From: Phycisphaerales bacterium
GTDB lineage: Bacteria; Planctomycetota; Phycisphaerae; Phycisphaerales; SM1A02
Length of the DNA: 35,767 nucleotides
Reading direction: 5' to 3'
NCBI GenBank assembly: GCA_007693845.1
Contig: RECV01000179.1
Location: 1 to 35,767, forward strand
In this document: piece by piece, positions 31,875-35,767 of the stretch
Layout of the letters: the number at the start of each line of letters is the position of its first letter
Numbering within the stretch: the first letter of the stretch is position 1
The notes under the pieces: generated by a model
Databases searched by the model: none
The model's input: only the letters and a program-made list of their open reading frames with translations
What the model was told of the DNA's origin: nothing
Translations under genes and position numbers: made by a program

Positions 31875-32954
31875 TCATCGGCGAACGACGTCTAGCTGCT
31901 CCGCCAGCCACGAAGCGAAAAGTTCCGCTCGAATCTGTGACAGACAGATGAGCACCGGGATCAGCGTATCGCGATCCGTTTCGGTGTCATCGGCCGGCTG
32001 CCGAACGAAGACAACCGCGTGGCCGACGGCGTCACCTTGAGAACTGCCCCGACCGCCCATCCGGGTGCTTGCCCAACGTTTGCCGGTGCGTTGTTCGAGT
32101 TCGGTCGCCGGCATGAGTTCGATCGCTTCGATTGAATCGCGGTCAACCGTCTTTTCATGCCCACGTCCCTTCAAGGTGGGGAGAATGATCTCGCCGGTGG
32201 ATTCATCGAGCGTCAGCCAGCGCTTGGGACTTCGGTTGTAGATCCACGCAATGAACACGCCGCACACACCGCCGCAAACCACACCAATCATGGACCAGAG
32301 GACCATGGCCAGCGAAGGATCCCCCTGGGTCGGAATCAGAATGGCGAAGATCAGCAGGAAGCCGGTGAAACCCGCGCCGGCAAGAAAGCCGTAGACCGGC
32401 GAGATCGCGCTCAGGCGAACATTGAGCAGCGGTGGAAAATACCGCACCCGATATCCTCCCGCGATCGGCCGTCGGGTCTTGATCCAGATCGAAGACAGAG
32501 CAATCCACCAGCAGCCGAGCATGACCGCATTGAAGGGCGTCATGAAGATCGGCAGGATCATCATCGGCCCGCTGAACTCGCGGTTCAGGACCGCGTTCTC
32601 CGGCTGGTTTGGGTCGTAATACACGACCACCTCGGTGCCGGGTTGGTGATCCTGTACGATCCTCGCGGCATACCCGCGGTTCGATGTTGAGACGTCCCGT
32701 ACGCCGTAACGCGTCCCGGTGTAGGTTTGCCCCGCGATGTCGTAGGAGTATTCGAGTGCCGGGGCGTAGCTCGTTGAATCCGAACCGCGACGCCGATCGA
32801 CTTCCGCGGCAATGATCGTCCCGGTCGTTTCAGCAAACTGCTGCGCCCGGAAGATATCAATCGCGCTCGTCAGCATGATGATGTTGAACGCCATCGTGAC
32901 GAACGTCCAGATCCCGCCGAAGAGAAGCAGAAACAGTCCTGCCTTCATTTTCAT
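31875..32954 (-). CDS. DUF3592-like multi-span membrane protein (second copy)
   Basis: 359 residues. The first helix is at the N-terminus (GLFLLLFGGIWTFVTMAFNI). The DUF3592 beta domain has TTGTIIAAEVDRR, EYSYDIAGQTYTGTRYGV and GTEVVVYYDPNQPENAVL, then further helices near 130, 195 and 235. A cytoplasmic tail follows (KRWLTLDESTGEIILPTL, similar to RHWLTIDTERQFIITQG in the gene at 28063-29427). Start ATG 32954 has GGGGTG about 6 nt upstream. It lies 39 nt downstream of the squalene-hopene cyclase on the same strand, so co-transcription is likely. Function unknown. Confidence 0.8.
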   Translation of the reverse strand: MKMKAGLFLLLFGGIWTFVTMAFNIIMLTSAIDIFRAQQFAETTGTIIAAEVDRRRGSDSTSYAPALEYSYDIAGQTYTGTRYGVRDVSTSNRGYAARIVQDHQPGTEVVVYYDPNQPENAVLNREFSGPMMILPIFMTPFNAVMLGCWWIALSSIWIKTRRPIAGGYRVRYFPPLLNVRLSAISPVYGFLAGAGFTGFLLIFAILIPTQGDPSLAMVLWSMIGVVCGGVCGVFIAWIYNRSPKRWLTLDESTGEIILPTLKGRGHEKTVDRDSIEAIELMPATELEQRTGKRWASTRMGGRGSSQGDAVGHAVVFVRQPADDTETDRDTLIPVLICLSQIRAELFASWLAEQLDVVRR

Positions 32955-32993
32955 GGTTCACCCCACAGTGCAGCGCATCCGCCGCGGCCGTTG

Positions 32994-35213
32994 TCATGAT
33001 ATCCCGACCATCTCCGGCTTTGTTTCCATGGCTGACTTCTGTTGACGAACTGATGCCACATCTATGTCGTGCGCTGAGAGATACCGCCCGATCGCCATCA
33101 GCGGGAAGTACAGCCGGTAAAGATGGTATCGCAGGTAGAACACGCGCGGGAACCCCGTGCCGGTGAACTCGGTTTCGCGCCACGACCCGGCTGGATCGCC
33201 ATCGGGATTCTGTTCCGGATCGCGCGCCTGTTCATCGGTGAGCTGCGTTTTCGTCAGCCAGTCGATCGCGCGCTTCAGATCGGGATCATCCGGGCCGTAG
33301 ATTTCCTGCAGGATCATCGCCGCCCACGCCGTCTGCGATGCGGTGCTCGGCCCCTGGCCCTTGAGCGAGGGGTCTTCATACGTCATCGCCGACTCGCCGA
33401 ACGAACCGTCTTCCTTCTGGATCGACTTGATCCATCGGCCGGCGCGCTGAATCCACTCCTGCGCGGGGTCCTCCCCGCACCGGATGGGGCCGATGACCGA
33501 CTGCCACGTGCCGTAGATGTAATTGACGCCCCAGCGCCCGAACCAGCAGCCGTGGGCGTTCTTCGGCGGCTCTTCACCGAGCCGCATGTGCCGATCGATC
33601 AACGTTTCATCGCGCGATGGGGGATCGAATGCGCTGTCCCAGAGGATCTGCTGATCGCGCACGTATTTGATGGCCTTCTTCACCGCGGGATGAGAACGGT
33701 CGTAGCCGTGCCACGAAAGACATTCGAGCACGCGGCCGGTGATGTCCGGACAGGACGGGTCCTGCATCGCGTTGTGATCGGCGAAGGGCACGTACTCGAG
33801 AATCTGCCGGTGCCGCGTGCGATCGAACGCGGCCCATCCGCCGTCATCATTCTGCATGCGCAGCACCCAGTCGATGCCGCGCTTGCCCGCCGCGATGTTC
33901 TCTTCCCCGCCCGCGCGGTGGAGCGCCATGGCGACCATCGCCGTGTCATCGCAGTCGGGATACCACGCATTGTCGTACTCGAAGTACCACCCGCAGCCGA
34001 AGTCCGGGGCAAGCTCCGGGGCGTGCTCCGGGTTCATGTCGTAGAGCCGCGCCTGTGATAGATAGTATTGCGCATCGGCCGGCTTGAGGTTGTCCACCCA
34101 GTCGCCGACGTGCCTGCACTCCTGACCAAGCAGCCACTGCGACGCGCGGCGGACGTTCGGATCATCACTCGTCAACCCCGCATCGGTCAGCGCGTAGAGC
34201 GCGATCCCCGTATCCCACACCGGGCTGAAGCACGGTTGAATGCGTATCTGATCGCCTTCCTCGATGAAGAACTCATCCAGCTCGCGCTCCGCGCGCTGAA
34301 TGACTTCGTGATCGCGCTTGTAGCCGAGCGCTCGAAACGCAATCTGCAGATACACCATCGGCGGAAAGATCGCGCCCAGCCCCGCGGTGCGCGCCGGGCC
34401 GTCCTGTCCCGCGCGCTCGAGAATCCACTTCTCCGCGCGCTTGATCGCCAGCCGCCGGATCGGCGTGCCGCCGAAGCTGTGCAGGATCTTCAGCGCCTTG
34501 TCGAGCGCGAGGAAGATCCGGTTCCACATCGGGGGCGTGTCGGCTTTGCCCATTTGCTTGTGCCGCCTGGCCTGATCGCAATACAGCTCATCGATGCCCA
34601 GTTCGCTCGGCAACCGCCGCGTTGGACGCAGCGTCACCACCAGCGAGAGCGGCAGAATCATCGTGCGCGTCCACGCGCTCACCTTCGTCAGGTGAAAGTA
34701 AAACCACCCCGGCAGGTAGATCAGCTCCGGCGGGATGGCCGGCACGGCGTTCCAGGAAATCTGACCGAGACACGCGAGATAGAACTTCGTGAAGCTGTTG
34801 CACGCCTCCGCGCCGCCGTGCTTCACCGCGCACTGACGGGCCGCGACCATGTGCGGCGCGTTGATGTCATCACCCATCAGTTTGAGCGCGAAGTAGGCCT
34901 TCACCGTTGCGCTGATATCCACACCCGAGTTCGGGAACTGCCCCCACCCGCCGTCCTCGCGCTGCTGATCGCGCAGGCAGTTGGCGATTTTTCTGAGCGT
35001 TGCCCAGCCGTCCCGGCCGCCGGCCATGGGCTGGCGTTCCTGCTCGAGGATGAACTTCATGAGCAGGTATTCGCTTTCGAGAATGGAATCGCCCTCGAGT
35101 TCAGCGCACCAGTGGCCGTCCTCGCGCTGAATCGACTTCAAAGCATCGATCGCGCAGCGCAGCGAATCGGCGAACCGGCTCCGTTCATCAGCAGATAACG
35201 TGGGGGAGGTCAC
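32994..35213 (-). CDS. shc: squalene-hopene cyclase
   Basis: 739 residues, somewhat long for the family (about 630-720). The catalytic DxDD motif is DCDD at 420-423 in WYPDCDDTAMVAMAL, D422 being the expected proton donor. QW-type repeats are plain: REDGHWCAEL, REDGGWGQFP, NDDGGWAAFD and KEDGSFGESA. The C-terminus has GFPRVFYLRYHLYRLYFPL. The enzyme folds squalene into hopene/hopanol at the membrane, the first committed hopanoid step. The start is GTG 35213 with GAGGAG about 9 nt upstream. No hpnC-D-E or other hopanoid genes lie in the window. Confidence 0.96.
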   Translation of the reverse strand: MTSPTLSADERSRFADSLRCAIDALKSIQREDGHWCAELEGDSILESEYLLMKFILEQERQPMAGGRDGWATLRKIANCLRDQQREDGGWGQFPNSGVDISATVKAYFALKLMGDDINAPHMVAARQCAVKHGGAEACNSFTKFYLACLGQISWNAVPAIPPELIYLPGWFYFHLTKVSAWTRTMILPLSLVVTLRPTRRLPSELGIDELYCDQARRHKQMGKADTPPMWNRIFLALDKALKILHSFGGTPIRRLAIKRAEKWILERAGQDGPARTAGLGAIFPPMVYLQIAFRALGYKRDHEVIQRAERELDEFFIEEGDQIRIQPCFSPVWDTGIALYALTDAGLTSDDPNVRRASQWLLGQECRHVGDWVDNLKPADAQYYLSQARLYDMNPEHAPELAPDFGCGWYFEYDNAWYPDCDDTAMVAMALHRAGGEENIAAGKRGIDWVLRMQNDDGGWAAFDRTRHRQILEYVPFADHNAMQDPSCPDITGRVLECLSWHGYDRSHPAVKKAIKYVRDQQILWDSAFDPPSRDETLIDRHMRLGEEPPKNAHGCWFGRWGVNYIYGTWQSVIGPIRCGEDPAQEWIQRAGRWIKSIQKEDGSFGESAMTYEDPSLKGQGPSTASQTAWAAMILQEIYGPDDPDLKRAIDWLTKTQLTDEQARDPEQNPDGDPAGSWRETEFTGTGFPRVFYLRYHLYRLYFPLMAIGRYLSAHDIDVASVRQQKSAMETKPEMVGIS

Positions 35214-35248
35214 AGCGCGTTTCTCCTCTGAAAAAGCAGTGATTCACC

Positions 35249-35257
35249 ATTTTAGCA
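35249..35257 (-). promoter_or_regulatory. extended -10 promoter element for shc
   Basis: Minus-strand TGCTAAAAT is an extended -10 (TGn plus TAAAAT, 5 of 6 matches), about 36 nt before the GTG start. The -35 region (ATGAGC, 17 nt further) is poor. Confidence 0.45.
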
Positions 35258-35580
35258 TAACTCACATCCGTGCTCATCGCACCGCCGGCATCGCACGAGC
35301 CCGCTGCAGCAATGCGAGATGGCCGCACGGCCGATGCCGCGCGGCGCGGCAAGACGGTGAGGGGCGTGAATCGGGTGGTGGGGTGAGAGGGTGAACGGAT
35401 CACAGCCCTTCGTGCCTGCATGCCAACTTTCGACGCGTAGTGAAGATCCGCCGTGACGACCCGATGGCTGTTCCGGGAGCGGTTGGCGAATGGACAGGGC
35501 GAGCATGTATGCTGCATAGACCAATCGGAGGTGAGATTCACTGCCGCCCTTCAACAGTGTGCATCGAGAGGCAAAATGCT
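35258..35580. other. non-coding divergent region between shc and a small zinc-ribbon gene
   Basis: With the promoter and leader of shc, the gap is 367 bp. It holds GC-rich short repeats and a G-rich run (about 35355-35400). TTGGCG (35483-35488) and TATGCT (35508-35513) with a 19-nt spacer could drive the rightward gene. No other gene is convincing. Confidence 0.4.
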
Positions 35581-35767
35581 ATGGCGAAACCGACACAACG
35601 GCAAAAGCAATTCTTGCGCGCACTTGGGCATAAGTCGTTCGACGGCCTCACCAAAGAACGTGCCTCTACACTGATCCGTGAATTACTGAAAGCGGAAAAG
35701 GATTCCGGCAAAACCTTCCCTTGCCCATACTGCAAGGGCCCGTTCGGGCCTCGGCCACATCGTACAA
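35581..35767 (+). CDS. small zinc-ribbon-containing protein, unknown function (partial, 3' end outside window)
   Basis: 62 residues before the window ends. It starts MAKPTQRQKQFLRALGHKSF, has a helical SAP-like stretch (GLTKERASTLIRELLKAEK), then PCPYCKGPFGP, half of a likely zinc knuckle. GAGAGG (35566-35571) lies 9 nt before the ATG. The N-terminal helix-loop-helix resembles short DNA-associated proteins, but I cannot name a family. Confidence 0.7.
   Translation, partial: MAKPTQRQKQFLRALGHKSFDGLTKERASTLIRELLKAEKDSGKTFPCPYCKGPFGPRPHRT

Noticed and set aside
34068-35198. 376-codon plus-strand frame opposite shc
   Set aside because: Antisense shadow of squalene-hopene cyclase.

Overview
The window looks like a stretch of chromosome from a planctomycete, most likely a marine member of the Phycisphaerae. 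This is an inference from several things: high G+C; secreted proteins ending in paired dockerin-like Ca-binding repeats of the 'GVVNVFDLL..LL..WG' type; an ECF-type sigma factor overlapping a membrane Ser/Thr kinase with TPR repeats; DUF3592 membrane proteins; and a lone squalene-hopene cyclase. No phage, integrase, rRNA, tRNA or CRISPR array was seen. Most of the content is chromosomal housekeeping and stress genes mixed with lineage-specific envelope proteins.

Layout. 1-144 is the tail of an unknown gene whose stop codon lies in a perfect palindrome. 319-3614 holds two CPA2 cation/proton antiporters overlapping by 4 bp. 3714-5537 is an M3 oligoendopeptidase. 6018-7826 is rpsB-tsf, with a long leader and a strong terminator at 7881-7915. 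7947-10845 (minus strand) is a phenylacetyl-CoA-epoxidase-like set in transcription order paaB (double domain), paaC, paaD, then an NADPH-dependent FMN reductase; no paaA is present. 10900-13460 (minus) holds two related membrane-anchored proteins of unknown function. 13584-15194 is an MmgE/PrpD-family protein. 15323-17404 (minus) is a large secreted protein with dockerin-like repeats.

17617-20933 is the sigma factor/kinase operon. 21243-24040 is a proteostasis block of two Hsp20 chaperones and an HtrA/DegP protease. 24419-25003 is a secreted cupredoxin fused to dockerin-like repeats, followed by an intergenic element rich in nested hairpins. 25335-25801 (minus) is a HicBA toxin-antitoxin pair next to thrS (25842-27932, minus). 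28063-32954 holds two DUF3592 membrane proteins, a further membrane protein and a secreted alpha/beta hydrolase. 32994-35213 (minus) is squalene-hopene cyclase. A small zinc-ribbon protein starts at 35581 and runs off the end.

The most unusual points are four. (1) The paaB-C-D cluster lacks paaA, its PaaB is an internal duplication, and its PaaC keeps PaaA-like ExxH motifs. (2) Four genes without a Shine-Dalgarno carry a TAnnnT/TATnnT-like -10 hexamer exactly 6 nt before the ATG, suggesting leaderless mRNAs. (3) A multi-branched hairpin element lies at about 25079-25210. (4) The hicBA start region carries repeated CGTGAT motifs although its HicB shows no DNA-binding domain. All functional calls come from reading motifs by eye; no database search was run.
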